Below are positions 1 to 9,199 of a stretch of DNA of 16,647 bases, piece by piece. The position numbers were made by a program, and so were the translations under genes. Source of the stretch: an uncultured Methylococcaceae bacterium (GTDB lineage Bacteria; Pseudomonadota; Gammaproteobacteria; Methylococcales; Methylomonadaceae). The notes beneath the pieces were generated by a model, which worked only from the letters and a program-made list of their open reading frames with translations, was not told the origin of the DNA and searched no databases. Every line of letters starts with the position of its first letter. The stretch's first letter is position 1. Location of the stretch: NCBI GenBank assembly GCA_903939355.1, contig CAJAHC010000117.1, positions 1-16,647 of the forward strand, given 5' to 3'.

Positions 1-2165
1 GCCGTCGCTGCTGCTGCCATTCCTGTGCTCATTATTGTTCCTGAGCTTTCTACTGCGGCGGCTGTGATGATTCTGTTTTCACCATTCCAAGTGAATTCCC
101 ACGTTCCATCGTTCAGCATGTTGCCGTCGAAGTCATAGGTTGGCGTTGTTGTGGGAGTATCAATTGCCGTGTACTGATTGAGGTTATTGGTAATGTAGTT
201 ATTGGTTATAGGCTGACCAGTTTCGGTCGATGTAGATGTAATTCTATTTCCAATCGGGTCGAAATTAAATAGATAGCTGAACGTCGTCTGATTCTGCGCC
301 ACCGCACTCGTGACTTCGCTCTTGTCGTTATAACCATACGCAATCGTGTCCGCCTGTGTGAACGCAGTGCCTGACTTGCCCATTGCCGTCCTGCGACCCA
401 AATCATCGTTGGTGTAATCATACTTCGACACCGTGGTTGCGCCATACTTGTTCTCGATGGAAGTCACAAGGTCACGATTGGATTCATAGGACTTGGTGAC
501 TGAAATCGATGCAGGATACTGGATGCTGGATACAAGATTAGAATTGGGGAGATACCCATAAGTGAAAGTATCAGCTCCTGAAGTTACAGTGCTAAACCTG
601 CCCAGATTGTCGTAACCATATCCCACAGCATATTCTGTCCCGATGTTCATGCCAGAACTCCTGCCAAGTGTGTCATAGGAACGTGTCAGAATCTTGTCAT
701 AAATTCCAGCTATGGCTTCGCCTGTGAGCTGTAATTTATCATTATATGAGAATGTTCTGCTGCCTACGGCATCAGAAACGGTCAATTGCTGTCCTAAACG
801 ATTGTATGTGAACCCCACGTCTGGCGTAGTGTCACTATAGTCTATTCCTGTAAGATTTCCTGCCAAGTCGTAAGAATACGAAGAAACTACAGGCTGGAAA
901 GCCTGTGTTACTCTGGCCCAAGTCCTTGTGGAAAGCTTGCCGTCTGCGCTATAGGTGTAGGTTACGCTTTTTCCATCGGCATAGGTTTTTCCTGCGAGAA
1001 GGCCAGTTGCATCCTGATAGGTCCATGTTGTCACATCGGAATTTGCAAGACCAGCGTCACGGTAGGTCTTGAGCTGGGTCATACGCCCGTAAGAATCGTA
1101 AACATAATCCAGGGGATATGAAGCATCGCCCCTGACTGTCAGAATCTGCCCTCTAGCATTATACGAATAGCTGGTTGCCTTGTTCAGCGCATTCACTACG
1201 CTCGCCCTTCTGGCTGTCGCCGCCTCATAGGTGAAGGTTGTCTGCTTGCCTGCCGCATCAGTGACCGATGTGACCTGCCCCTTGTTGTTATAGACAGTGC
1301 TTGCACTGCCGGTCCTCGGATCAGTGTCACCAATTTTTCTTCCGATTCCATCGTAAGAAAAATTATATGTGAGATTCGCAGATGTCCTTTGGGACATGAG
1401 AAGGCCGTTAATGGTTGTGGAAAGGGAAGAAACTGAGGAATCTGGGGAAGTGACGGCCTGAAAGACCGTCTTACTCGTGCGGTCAAGAGTCGTCGTGGAA
1501 ACTGTCTCGTTGCCGTTGATGTCAATTGAGATCGTTTTGGAGATGAGAATGCCGGCAGGGGTGCCGGCGATCCCTAATCCTGTGAGCTGTTTCTTCGTGA
1601 TGCCGGTAGTGACCGCGCCTGAGTCGCCGTAGACTTTAGAAGTAGCCACAGACCACCACTGGCCTGCATCGGAAACAAAGGATGTTTCGGATTCCGAAAC
1701 CCTGTCAGCCGATGCGAGATCGATCTGTCCGTTGGCGTTGAGGTCGAGGGCTGTGCGGATCTGATTGTTGAAGTCGTCGTAGGCGTAGAGGGTATCTGGA
1801 TTTCCTGTGGAAGAAACCTTCGTGAGTAGACCTTTGGAGTCGTAGGTATAGGAAGTAACGAGAGTGCCAGTGGAGCCGGGACGTTCTTCGGAAACAGTCC
1901 TCCCAAAGGTATCTGTTGTCGTCTTCACATAGCTGGGGCCTTCGGCAACAGCAGTGCAGACCTTTGTCCACTGGGTGCCGCCGCTATTCACCCCGTAGGT
2001 GTAATATTTCGCGACAACGGCAGTGCCAGTTACGCTCTTGATTTTCCCATCTGCGTATTTGTCGGTGATTTCAGTGAAACCTCCGGGATGCGTGACGGCG
2101 ACAGTCCTGCCGCCGTTGGAATATGCATAAGTGGTGGTGAGCCCAGCGGCATCGGTGCGATTGAC
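1..2165 (-). CDS. RHS/YD-repeat protein, internal fragment open at both ends
   Basis: I translated this stretch on the minus strand (codon first bases at 2162, 2159 and so on). It stays open for about 720 codons with no stop down to base 3. The product is a chain of degenerate YD repeats, for example YDGIGRK (about 1340), YDSYGRM (about 1090), YNRLGQQ (about 810), YDNLGRF (about 610) and FDPIGNR (about 260). Near the left edge it reads YDFDGNMLNDGTWEF then WNGENR (137 down to about 75), the typical lead into the RHS core. RHS proteins are large, secreted or surface-located, shell-forming proteins that often carry a variable C-terminal toxin. That C-terminus, and any immunity gene, would lie outside the window. 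There is no start codon, ribosome site or signal peptide, because the upstream end is cut at the join with tyrA. G+C is about 50%, against about 40% to the right, and the style resembles RHS proteins of Verrucomicrobia/Planctomycetes-like bacteria. That source is an inference. Confidence 0.85.
2156..2165. other. Chimeric junction between tyrA and RHS gene
   Basis: To the right of this point the minus strand encodes the N-terminus of prephenate dehydrogenase. To the left it encodes the middle of an RHS repeat protein in another frame. The ten or so bases here fit both readings: S-I-A in the tyrA frame and V-N-R-T in the RHS frame. No terminal inverted repeats, target duplication or transposase gene is seen. 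A G6 run (minus strand) lies next to the join at 2165-2170. An assembly artefact or a microhomology-based rearrangement would both leave this picture. Confidence 0.75.
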
Positions 2166-2209
2166 CCCCCTATTAAACCAACACCAATAACACATAGCTT
2201 TTCAAACAT
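2156..2209 (-). pseudogene. tyrA: tyrA 5' fragment (prephenate dehydrogenase), cut at the junction
   Basis: An ATG at 2209-2207 overlaps the hisC stop by 8 nt (ATGTTTGA) and opens a frame reading MFEKLCVIGVGLIGGSIA. This is the expected N-terminus of the NAD(P)-binding Rossmann fold of TyrA, with the G-x-G-x-x-G dinucleotide-binding loop (GVGLIGG). TyrA oxidatively decarboxylates prephenate (or arogenate) on the way to tyrosine. After about 18 codons the homology stops. The frame continues as unrelated residues into the RHS sequence and ends at a TAA at 2032-2030. The position right after hisC is where tyrA sits in the pseudomonad gyrA-serC-pheA-hisC-tyrA-aroA-cmk order, which supports the identification although only a short piece is present. 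In the living cell the gene may well be intact if the join is an assembly error. Confidence 0.75.
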
Positions 2210-3314
2210 ATGCCAATGTATCGGCTAATGCGTTGAGAAATTGTGCATTCCCTATTGCAGTCCCTATACTAATTCGCAAATGATTAGGTAATTCATAATT
2301 TCCTACGGGCCTTACAATTACTCCCTTATGTAGTAGTGCTTCGTAAATAGGTTGACCCGCTTGCTTTAAATCTAACAACACAAAATTACCTGCCGAAGGA
2401 ATCCATTCTAGACCCAACTTTAGAAATCCTTCAGTGAGTTGCTGCATACCTTGCACATTCAAAGCAATAGTCTTTTGAAGATGATCGTCATCTGCCAGCG
2501 CTGCTTCTGCAGCAACTAAAGCCAACGTATTATTATTAAAGGGTTGTCGCACCCGATTAAGAATATCCGCAAGCTGAGGACTCGACAATCCATACCCAAT
2601 ACGCAAACCAGCCAATCCATATGCCTTAGAGAAAGTACGTGTAATTAAAAGATTGGGGAATTTTTTTAACCAGTCAATTGAATTAATTGATTCGATAGCA
2701 CTAACAAATTCAAAATAAGCTTCATCCAATACACAAATACAAGTATCCGGCAATGCACCGATGAATGCTTCCAAACTCATTTGACTTAGCAAAGTACCTG
2801 TTGGATTATTAGGATTTGCTATAAACACTACACGAGTTTTTTCTGTAACCGCTTGCAACATTGCTTGCAAATCATGACCATAATTTATAGCTGGCACAAC
2901 AACGGCTTTAGCCCCCAATGCTTGCGTTACGATAGGATAAACTGCAAAAGCATGTTGCGAAAAAACAGCCTCATATTCAGGCATTAAAAATGCCCTTGCC
3001 ACTAACTCCAATATCTCGTTCGAGCCATTACCAAGTGTTATCTGACTCTCATCTAACTCATATTTCTTAGCTAAAGCTTTTTTTAATTCAAAACCACTAC
3101 CATCAGGATACAGCGCCAACGTTGGCAAAGCGTCCTGTATAGCCACCATCGCTTTTTTACTGGGCCCCAAAGAGTTCTCATTGGAAGCCAACTTAACAAT
3201 TTCAGTAAGCCCTAATTCACGTTCTAGCTCTTCAATTGGCTTACCTGGTTTATAGGGAATAAGTCTTTGCACACCAACTACTGCAAGACTGAATATTTTG
3301 TCGAAATTATTCAT
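2202..3314 (-). CDS. hisC: Histidinol-phosphate aminotransferase (HisC2 type)
   Basis: A 370-residue fold-type I PLP aminotransferase that transfers the glutamate amino group to imidazole-acetol phosphate. In this aromatic context it may also act on phenylpyruvate or 4-hydroxyphenylpyruvate. Visible are the KLASNEN segment (41-47), the substrate loop ANPNNPTG (166-173), Asp197 in DEAYF for the pyridine nitrogen, the Schiff-base lysine Lys230 in TFSKAYG, Arg238, and the carboxylate-binding arginine Arg347 in LRISIGT. The N-terminus, with GVQRLIPYKPGKP, matches the pseudomonad HisC2 start, so the ATG at 3314 is kept although no good ribosome site precedes it. It lies 61 nt after pheA and overlaps the tyrA start by 8 nt, which suggests co-transcription and translational coupling to tyrA. 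Whether the main job is histidine or aromatic synthesis depends on whether another hisC exists in the genome. Confidence 0.93.
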   Translation of the reverse strand: MNNFDKIFSLAVVGVQRLIPYKPGKPIEELERELGLTEIVKLASNENSLGPSKKAMVAIQDALPTLALYPDGSGFELKKALAKKYELDESQITLGNGSNEILELVARAFLMPEYEAVFSQHAFAVYPIVTQALGAKAVVVPAINYGHDLQAMLQAVTEKTRVVFIANPNNPTGTLLSQMSLEAFIGALPDTCICVLDEAYFEFVSAIESINSIDWLKKFPNLLITRTFSKAYGLAGLRIGYGLSSPQLADILNRVRQPFNNNTLALVAAEAALADDDHLQKTIALNVQGMQQLTEGFLKLGLEWIPSAGNFVLLDLKQAGQPIYEALLHKGVIVRPVGNYELPNHLRISIGTAIGNAQFLNALADTLAYV

Positions 3315-3375
3315 CAGTTTTAAATTGAAATATTTTAATGCTAACGCTACAGGCTTAAATTAAGAAAAAACCAGC

Positions 3376-4461
3376 TTATAAAATTGCTTTAGGATAAGAG
3401 CCTAACAATCTGAACATTTTAACGCTTTCTTTTATCGTTTCTAATGCTTGAGCGACAACTTTATCGTCACTATGGCCATCTATATCAATAAAAAAAAGAT
3501 AATCCCATAATCCTTGACGTGAAGGTCTGGATTCAATATTAACCATGCCGATACCAAACTTCGCAAAAGGCTCAAGAATTCTATGAAGTGCTCCCGGTTG
3601 GTTTCCTGTTGAAACGACCAACGATGTTTTATCATTACCGGTAGGAGAGGGAGACTGTTGCCCAATAATTATAAATCGCGTTGTATTATTAGATTCATCT
3701 TCAATATTTTTTTCAATCAGTTCCAAATCATAAACTTCCGCTGCTGCGATACCTGCAATAGCCACGGCTTGCTTATTAATCGATGCCAATCGCGCCGCCT
3801 CGGCATTACTGCTGACAGCAGTTAGCTTTACATGCGGCAAATGATTATCTAGCCACTGCCGACATTGCGCCAATGATTGCTGATGAGAAAAAACCTCTTT
3901 GATCTCAGCAAGTTCTTTCACATGCCCCATCAAATTTTGATGTACTCTAATTTCAACTTCTCCACACACTTTCAATGGAGATGTTGAAAACCTGTCTAAG
4001 GTGTGACTAATAACCCCTTCTGTAGAATTTTCAACAGGTACGACACCGAATTGACAAAAACCAGATTCCACTGCACTAAATATCTCATTTATTGTGACCG
4101 CAGGAATTGTTTTAACTGCATGTCCAAAATGTTTAAAAACGGCTTGTTGCGTAAAGGTACCTTCAGGACCTAAAAAAGAAATTTCCATCGGCTTTTCTAG
4201 TGCCAAACAGACTGACATTAACTCTCGAAAAAAACGCACTGCGGTTTGATCTGATAATGGCCCCTTATTTAGCTCCATAATACGTCTTAAAACCAATGAT
4301 TCACGATCTGGACGATAAAATGTACCCTCCTCACCTTGAGCGATTTTTGTTTTAGCAACCTCCATCGCACAAAATGCCCGCTGATTAATCAATTGCAAAA
4401 TCTGCTCATCGATTGCATCAATTTTATCTCTTAATTCAGAAAGGGGCGTAACTGATGACAT
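3376..4461 (-). CDS. pheA: Bifunctional chorismate mutase / prephenate dehydratase (P-protein)
   Basis: Converts chorismate to prephenate and then to phenylpyruvate, the committed route to phenylalanine. With the ATG at 4461 the protein has 361 residues, the usual size. Domains in order: AroQ chorismate mutase (about 8-90, with Arg11, Arg28 and Lys39 in helix positions expected for the active site); prephenate dehydratase (about 93-268, with GPEGTF at 98, PVENSTEG at 142, SHQQSLAQC at 192 and the catalytic TTRF at 260-263); and an ACT regulatory domain (about 280-361, with GALH at 290 and ESRP at 310) that binds phenylalanine for feedback inhibition. The frame can be extended by 15 codons to a TTG at 4506 inside serC. 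I prefer the ATG because family members start there and a weak AGAG lies 8 nt upstream. It follows serC by 28 nt and is probably co-transcribed with it. Confidence 0.95.
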   Translation of the reverse strand: MSSVTPLSELRDKIDAIDEQILQLINQRAFCAMEVAKTKIAQGEEGTFYRPDRESLVLRRIMELNKGPLSDQTAVRFFRELMSVCLALEKPMEISFLGPEGTFTQQAVFKHFGHAVKTIPAVTINEIFSAVESGFCQFGVVPVENSTEGVISHTLDRFSTSPLKVCGEVEIRVHQNLMGHVKELAEIKEVFSHQQSLAQCRQWLDNHLPHVKLTAVSSNAEAARLASINKQAVAIAGIAAAEVYDLELIEKNIEDESNNTTRFIIIGQQSPSPTGNDKTSLVVSTGNQPGALHRILEPFAKFGIGMVNIESRPSRQGLWDYLFFIDIDGHSDDKVVAQALETIKESVKMFRLLGSYPKAIL

Positions 4462-4489
4462 TGCGGTTGCTCTGTATTGAAATGGTAGT

Positions 4490-5569
4490 TTAATGGGTAC
4501 GTTCAAATTCAGCCATAAAATCGATCAAAGCGAGCACACCAGTTTCCGGCATTGCATTATAAATACTTGCCCTCATACCACCAACTGATCGATGCCCTTT
4601 TAACTCAAACAATCCATTTGCTTCCGCTAAATTCAAAAATGACTTATCCAGACTTTCATCTGCTAAAATAAAAGGCACATTCATTCGCGAACGAAATGGT
4701 ATGGCTACTGGATTTGAATACAATGTCGACTGATCAATGGCTTGATATAATTTACTCGCTTTCGCAATATTACGTATTTCTATTGCCTCTACCCCACCCT
4801 GCGTTTTTAACCACTTAAGTATTAATCCAACCAGATACCAATTGTAGGTTGCAGGTGTGTTTAGCATGGATTGATTTTTTGCTTGTTCGGCATAATCAAA
4901 AACAGAGGGTGTACCTTTACTCGCATGTCCTATCAAATCATCCCTGACAATAACCACTGTAACGCCTGCAGGACCCATATTTTTTTGAGTTCCAGCATAA
5001 ATCAAACCATACTGGGCAATATCAATTTTACGTGACAAAATATTGGATGACATATCCGATACAAGCGTCAAACCATTAGCATCTGGACTATTTTGAAACT
5101 CAACACCATGAATGGTTTCATTAGAAGTGTAATGTAGATAAGCTGCCTCCTCGTCGAATAGCCAAGTCGATGGATCTGGAATGCTCGTAAAATTGGTATC
5201 TTCAGAACTTGCACTCACCAACACATTACAATAATCCCGTGCATCTTTAATGGCTTTTTCAGACCACGCACCGGTGTTAACGTAACAAGCCTTAGTTTTG
5301 CCATTCAGAATATTTTGCGGTATAAATGAAAACTGCGCAGATGCGCCACCTTGCAAAAACAACACCTTATAATTTTCAGGAACATTCATTAACCTTCTTA
5401 AGTCACTTTCAAGCTCTTGGGCAATAACTGAGAAGTGTTTGCCACGATGACTCATCTCCAGCACCGACATACCAGTACCCTGCCAATCCAACAACTCTTG
5501 CTGGGCTTGTTTTAAAACTTCTTCAGGAAATACTGATGGTCCCGCACTAAAATTGTAAACCTTAGACAT
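4490..5569 (-). CDS. serC: Phosphoserine aminotransferase
   Basis: A PLP enzyme that makes 3-phosphoserine from 3-phosphohydroxypyruvate and glutamate. It also serves pyridoxal phosphate synthesis by aminating the erythronate-derived substrate. The 359-residue length is normal. The sequence shows the N-terminal FSAGPSVFPEEVL, MSHRGK (39-44), the phosphate loop GGASAQF (74-80), Asp172 of VSDMSSN, the Schiff-base Lys196 in GTQKNMGPAG, and the C-terminal GHRSVGGMRASIYNA (325-339). The ATG at 5569 is preceded by an AGAGAA purine stretch. It lies 85 nt after gyrA and 28 nt before pheA, as in the aromatic supraoperon. Placing serC, a PLP-supply enzyme, ahead of a PLP-dependent aminotransferase gene is the usual arrangement there. 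Confidence 0.96.
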   Translation of the reverse strand: MSKVYNFSAGPSVFPEEVLKQAQQELLDWQGTGMSVLEMSHRGKHFSVIAQELESDLRRLMNVPENYKVLFLQGGASAQFSFIPQNILNGKTKACYVNTGAWSEKAIKDARDYCNVLVSASSEDTNFTSIPDPSTWLFDEEAAYLHYTSNETIHGVEFQNSPDANGLTLVSDMSSNILSRKIDIAQYGLIYAGTQKNMGPAGVTVVIVRDDLIGHASKGTPSVFDYAEQAKNQSMLNTPATYNWYLVGLILKWLKTQGGVEAIEIRNIAKASKLYQAIDQSTLYSNPVAIPFRSRMNVPFILADESLDKSFLNLAEANGLFELKGHRSVGGMRASIYNAMPETGVLALIDFMAEFERTH

Positions 5570-5654
5570 ATCTTTTCTCTTAAGTTAATATTTGTTTTAT
5601 GTTAATTGGAGGAGCCCAAAAATAACTACCCATGCTATCGAAAACCTGTGAACC

Positions 5655-8291
5655 TTACTCTTCACCTTGTTCTATTTCAATATCGGATACATCATCCAGG
5701 TCAGTTCCTTCTTCCAGAAAATCATCAACATTAACTTCATTTTCATCGTCCTCATCATCTTCGCCAACAAGTCCTTCAATACGATCAACACCAATAACTT
5801 TTTCTTTCTTATCCAATCGAATAATGGTTACACCTTGAGTATTTCTTCCGACCACTGAAATCCCATCAACACGTGTACGCACCAAGGTGCCGCCATCGGT
5901 GATTAGCATTATCTCGTCATTATCATTAACCAAAACTGCGCCAATAACAGAACCATTACGCTCAGATGTTTGTATCGCGATTAAGCCCTGCCCTCCACGT
6001 TTATGGCAAGTAAATTCCGCCAATTTAGTACGTTTACCATAACCATTTTCGGTAATATTGAGAACCGTGCCCTCAGTTGCAATAATCAAGGAAATTATTT
6101 TTTGCCCTGCATGCAAACGCATGCCGCGAACCCCGGTTGCAGTCCTACCCATAGAGCGGACATCTGCCTCATTGAAGCATACTGCCTTACCTGTACTGCC
6201 AAACAACAAAACATTCTGTTTCCCATCAGTGACGGCAACACCGACTAAAGTATCGCCCTCCCTCAAATCAATAGCAATTTTACCGCTAGCCCGTTGACGC
6301 TCGAATTCTTTTAAAGGCGTCTTTTTTACAGTTCCCGCAGAGGTCGCCATAAAAATAAATTTGTTTTCAGTAAATTCGCGAATAGGCAATAACGCATTAA
6401 TTTTTTCACCCTCAACTAATGGCAATAAATTAACAAAAGGCTTACCTCTTGCAGCACGACTTGCCACGGGTAATTGATATACTTTCAACCAATACACTTT
6501 ACCTTGAGAGGAAAAACATAAAATAGTATCGTGAGTATTAGCAACTATTAATTTATCAACATAATCAAGTTCTTTAGTTGCAGTTGCCGACTTACCCCGT
6601 CCTCCTCGACGCTGCGCTTTGTAATCGCTTAAAGGCTGAGATTTTACATAACCTTCGTGAGACATGGTAACAACCATATCTTCTTCAGTAATCAAATCTT
6701 GTTCTGATAAATCCAACTGATTGTGTATTATTTCCGTGCGGCGCTGATCTGAATACTCGTCTTTAATTGCAACCAACTCTTCTCTTATAATCTCCATCAG
6801 ACGAATATCATCACCCAAAATAATTAGGTATTCATCAATTTGTTCCAACAATTGTTTATATTCATTAACAATCTTATCCTGCTCCAAGCCTGTTAGTCGA
6901 TGTAGTCGCAAATCAAGAATTGCTTGGGCTTGAGTTTCAGATAATCGATAAATACCATCTAAAATACCAAATTCTTCCGGCAATTCCTCTGGCCTAGATC
7001 TAGAGGCATCAGCACGTTCCAACAATGTAGAAACAAGTCCAGCCTCCCAAGTTCTTGCTAACAAACCTACTTTAGCCTCTTCCCTATTACTGGATGTTTT
7101 GATCATTTCGATCATCTCATCGATATTAGCTAGAGCTATCGCAAGACCTTCTAAAATATGGGCTCTTTCACGAGCACGACGTAAATTATAAATCGTCCTG
7201 CGGGTAACAATCTCTCGCCGATGATTAATAAACGCACTAATAATTTCCAGTAGGCTCATACAATGGGGTCGACCATCCAGTAATGCGACCATGTTTATGC
7301 CAAAAACCGTTTGAAATTGTGTCTGCTTATAAAGATTGTTTAGCACAACCTCAGGCACTTCGCCACGTCGCAATTCAATAACCATGCGCATGCCATCTTT
7401 ATCTGACTCATCCCGCAACCCTGAGATACCCTCCAGCTTGCCTTCTTTTACTAATTCAGCAATTTTCTCCAGCAACCGTGCTTTATTGACCTGATAAGGT
7501 AGTTCTGTAGTAATAATTGCTTGTCGACTACTATCGCCAATAGGCTCAAAATGACAACGCGCACGTAAATAAATCTTCCCTCTACCTGTCGTATAAGCGC
7601 TATAAATACCTGCAGCACCATTAATAAAAGCAGCCGTTGGAAAATCAGGTCCCGGGATATGCTCCATTAAATCCAAAACAGTTAATTCCGGATTATCAAT
7701 AATGGCCAAGCAAGCACTAACGACTTCAGACATATTGTGAGGTGGAATATTGGTAGCCATACCCACAGCAATACCTGAAGAGCCATTCACCAATAAGTTT
7801 GGCACTCGGGTTGGCAATACTTCAGGCTGTATCTCAGACTCGTCATAGTTAGGAATAAAATTAACCGTTTCTTTATCAAGGTCTGCCAATAACTCGTGAG
7901 CAATTTTTGCCATACGCACTTCGGTATAACGCATTGCAGCGGGCGGATCACCATCAACTGAACCGAAATTACCTTGACCATCAACCAGCATATAACGCAT
8001 GGAAAAAGGTTGCGCCATTCTAACCATGGTGTCATAAACGGCAGTATCGCCATGTGGATGATATTTACCAATGACATCACCGACAATACGGGCTGATTTT
8101 TTATAGGGTTTATTCCAATCGTTCCCTAACTCGCTCATCGCGTACAAAACTCGACGATGTACTGGCTTCAGGCCATCTCTAACATCGGGGAGAGCCCGAC
8201 CGACAATAACGCTCATCGCATAATCAAGGTACGATTGCTTCATCTCATCTTCGAGATTGACTGGAATAATTTCTTTAGCGAAGTTTGACAT
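5655..8291 (-). CDS. gyrA: DNA gyrase subunit A
   Basis: The breakage-reunion subunit of gyrase, which with GyrB (A2B2) introduces negative supercoils using ATP. The 878 residues match the family. Residues 1-42 and following carry the winged-helix domain, with the catalytic tyrosine Tyr122 preceded by Arg121 in AAMRYTE. The quinolone-determining region reads [13 protein letters not shown], so the residues at E. coli positions 83 and 87 are Thr and Asp. A coiled coil spans about 360-510. The C-terminal DNA-wrapping beta-pinwheel begins with the GyrA box QRRGGRG (560-566), which marks it as gyrase rather than ParC. An acidic tail (843-878) ends the protein. The ATG at 8291 has an AGGGA ribosome site. 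A sigma70-like promoter lies about 125 nt upstream, and serC follows after 85 nt. Confidence 0.98.
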   Translation of the reverse strand: MSNFAKEIIPVNLEDEMKQSYLDYAMSVIVGRALPDVRDGLKPVHRRVLYAMSELGNDWNKPYKKSARIVGDVIGKYHPHGDTAVYDTMVRMAQPFSMRYMLVDGQGNFGSVDGDPPAAMRYTEVRMAKIAHELLADLDKETVNFIPNYDESEIQPEVLPTRVPNLLVNGSSGIAVGMATNIPPHNMSEVVSACLAIIDNPELTVLDLMEHIPGPDFPTAAFINGAAGIYSAYTTGRGKIYLRARCHFEPIGDSSRQAIITTELPYQVNKARLLEKIAELVKEGKLEGISGLRDESDKDGMRMVIELRRGEVPEVVLNNLYKQTQFQTVFGINMVALLDGRPHCMSLLEIISAFINHRREIVTRRTIYNLRRARERAHILEGLAIALANIDEMIEMIKTSSNREEAKVGLLARTWEAGLVSTLLERADASRSRPEELPEEFGILDGIYRLSETQAQAILDLRLHRLTGLEQDKIVNEYKQLLEQIDEYLIILGDDIRLMEIIREELVAIKDEYSDQRRTEIIHNQLDLSEQDLITEEDMVVTMSHEGYVKSQPLSDYKAQRRGGRGKSATATKELDYVDKLIVANTHDTILCFSSQGKVYWLKVYQLPVASRAARGKPFVNLLPLVEGEKINALLPIREFTENKFIFMATSAGTVKKTPLKEFERQRASGKIAIDLREGDTLVGVAVTDGKQNVLLFGSTGKAVCFNEADVRSMGRTATGVRGMRLHAGQKIISLIIATEGTVLNITENGYGKRTKLAEFTCHKRGGQGLIAIQTSERNGSVIGAVLVNDNDEIMLITDGGTLVRTRVDGISVVGRNTQGVTIIRLDKKEKVIGVDRIEGLVGEDDEDDENEVNVDDFLEEGTDLDDVSDIEIEQGEE

Positions 8292-8318
8292 TGATCCCTA
8301 TATAAACTGTTTATCGAT

Positions 8319-8344
8319 AACCATGCATCGATATGGTTTTTTTT
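8319..8344 (+). other. Small inverted repeat with T-run in the gyrA leader
   Basis: On the plus strand the arms AACCAT (8319-8324) and ATGGTT (8333-8338) flank GCATCGAT and run into eight Ts (8337-8344). ATCGAT also occurs twice nearby (at 8313 and 8327). In the plus direction it looks like a weak terminator, but the stem is short and AT-rich. On the gyrA mRNA it would form a small leader hairpin about 30 nt before the start codon. No function can be assigned. Confidence 0.3.
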
Positions 8345-8414
8345 AACTTAAAAAATCGCAGCATTTCCAATTCCATTCGTTAAGTGCGAATACGTAACTT
8401 TACATAACTCCACA

Positions 8415-8444
8415 ATTATACCAAATAGTCAGTAGTGAGTCGAA
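8415..8444 (-). promoter_or_regulatory. Putative sigma70 promoter for gyrA
   Basis: On the minus strand a perfect -10 box TATAAT (8420-8415) lies 18 nt after a partial -35 box TTCGAC (8444-8439). It sits in the 172-base gap between the hydrolase gene and gyrA, at the only clear break before the gyrA-serC-pheA-hisC run. It would give a leader of roughly 120 nt. The -10 is strong and the -35 moderate. Confidence 0.5.
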
Positions 8445-8463
8445 AGTGTTGATGCTTTAATAT

Positions 8464-9183
8464 TTAAGCAAAAACTTCTGTCAAAAAGTTTTCCATGGCA
8501 AGCCATGATCGCCTGTCAGCATCCGCCTGATAGGCCATTCCAAAATCAGGACTATTAGCCTGTGGATTGGTAAATGCATGTAACGTATTGCCAAACGTGT
8601 GCAATTGCCAATCTGCGCCCGCTGATGTCATCTCCTGCTCAAAAGCAAGCACTTGATCAACAGGAACTAAAGGATCATCATGGCCATGCAAAGCCAAGAT
8701 TTTTGCTTTAATGATATTGCTCTGAGTATTGTCCGGCTTACCTAACAAACCATGAAAACTGACAACTCCTTTTAATTCAACACCTGTTCTGGCCAAATCA
8801 AGCGCGCACAAGCCCCCAAAACAAAAACCTATAGCAGCTATTTTACTATCATCAACCCAAGGCATTAATTTAACGGCATAAAGAGCAGCCTGCATACGTT
8901 TTTGCAGCATTTGTCGATTATTCATAAAAGGCAGCATAAGCGTTTCATTTTCTTCGGGACTTGATCCGATAATATTTTTACCATACATATCTACTGCAAA
9001 ACCAACATAACCCAACGCGGCTAGTTTTTTAGCTTTTTCAGCAACAAAATCATCTCTTCCAGCCCAAGTATGATTAATTAATACAGCTGGTCTTCGTCCC
9101 TGCAAAGCGTCGTCAAAAGCGAAATAAGCCTCCAGTAACACATCACCATCCAGATATGCTACTGTGTTAGATATTACCGACAT
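8464..9183 (-). CDS. Dienelactone hydrolase family protein
   Basis: An alpha/beta hydrolase of 239 residues. The catalytic triad of the dienelactone hydrolase family is visible: nucleophile Cys121 in GFCFGG, Asp170 in GHDDP and His202 in LHAF, at almost the same positions as in the characterised enzyme. Characterised members open dienelactone to maleylacetate, but most chromosomal relatives are general carboxyl-ester or lactone hydrolases of unknown substrate. There are no chlorocatechol-pathway genes here, so the substrate is not known. No signal peptide is seen, so it is probably cytoplasmic. The ATG at 9183 has a good AGGTGG ribosome site about 7 nt upstream, and the gene lies only 16 nt after the phosphatase gene, suggesting one transcript. 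Confidence 0.88.
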   Translation of the reverse strand: MSVISNTVAYLDGDVLLEAYFAFDDALQGRRPAVLINHTWAGRDDFVAEKAKKLAALGYVGFAVDMYGKNIIGSSPEENETLMLPFMNNRQMLQKRMQAALYAVKLMPWVDDSKIAAIGFCFGGLCALDLARTGVELKGVVSFHGLLGKPDNTQSNIIKAKILALHGHDDPLVPVDQVLAFEQEMTSAGADWQLHTFGNTLHAFTNPQANSPDFGMAYQADADRRSWLAMENFLTEVFA

Positions 9184-9199
9184 AATTCCACCTGATTAA

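Noticed and set aside
206..1971. Several 80-110 codon frames on the minus strand inside the RHS region
   Set aside because: They are in other frames from the continuous 720-codon RHS frame and have Arg/Ser-rich low-complexity products, typical of shadow frames.
1..2209. Transposon or integron insertion into tyrA
   Set aside because: No inverted repeats, target duplication, transposase, integrase or attachment site is visible, and the RHS gene is cut in mid-frame at the join.
4462..4506. TTG start for pheA inside serC
   Set aside because: The extra 15 residues are not typical of P-proteins, while the ATG at 4461 gives the normal length and N-terminus.
5632..6297. Four plus-strand frames opposite the 3' half of gyrA
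   Set aside because: They mirror the gyrA coding frame, with Ser-rich or mixed products, no ribosome site and no family resemblance.
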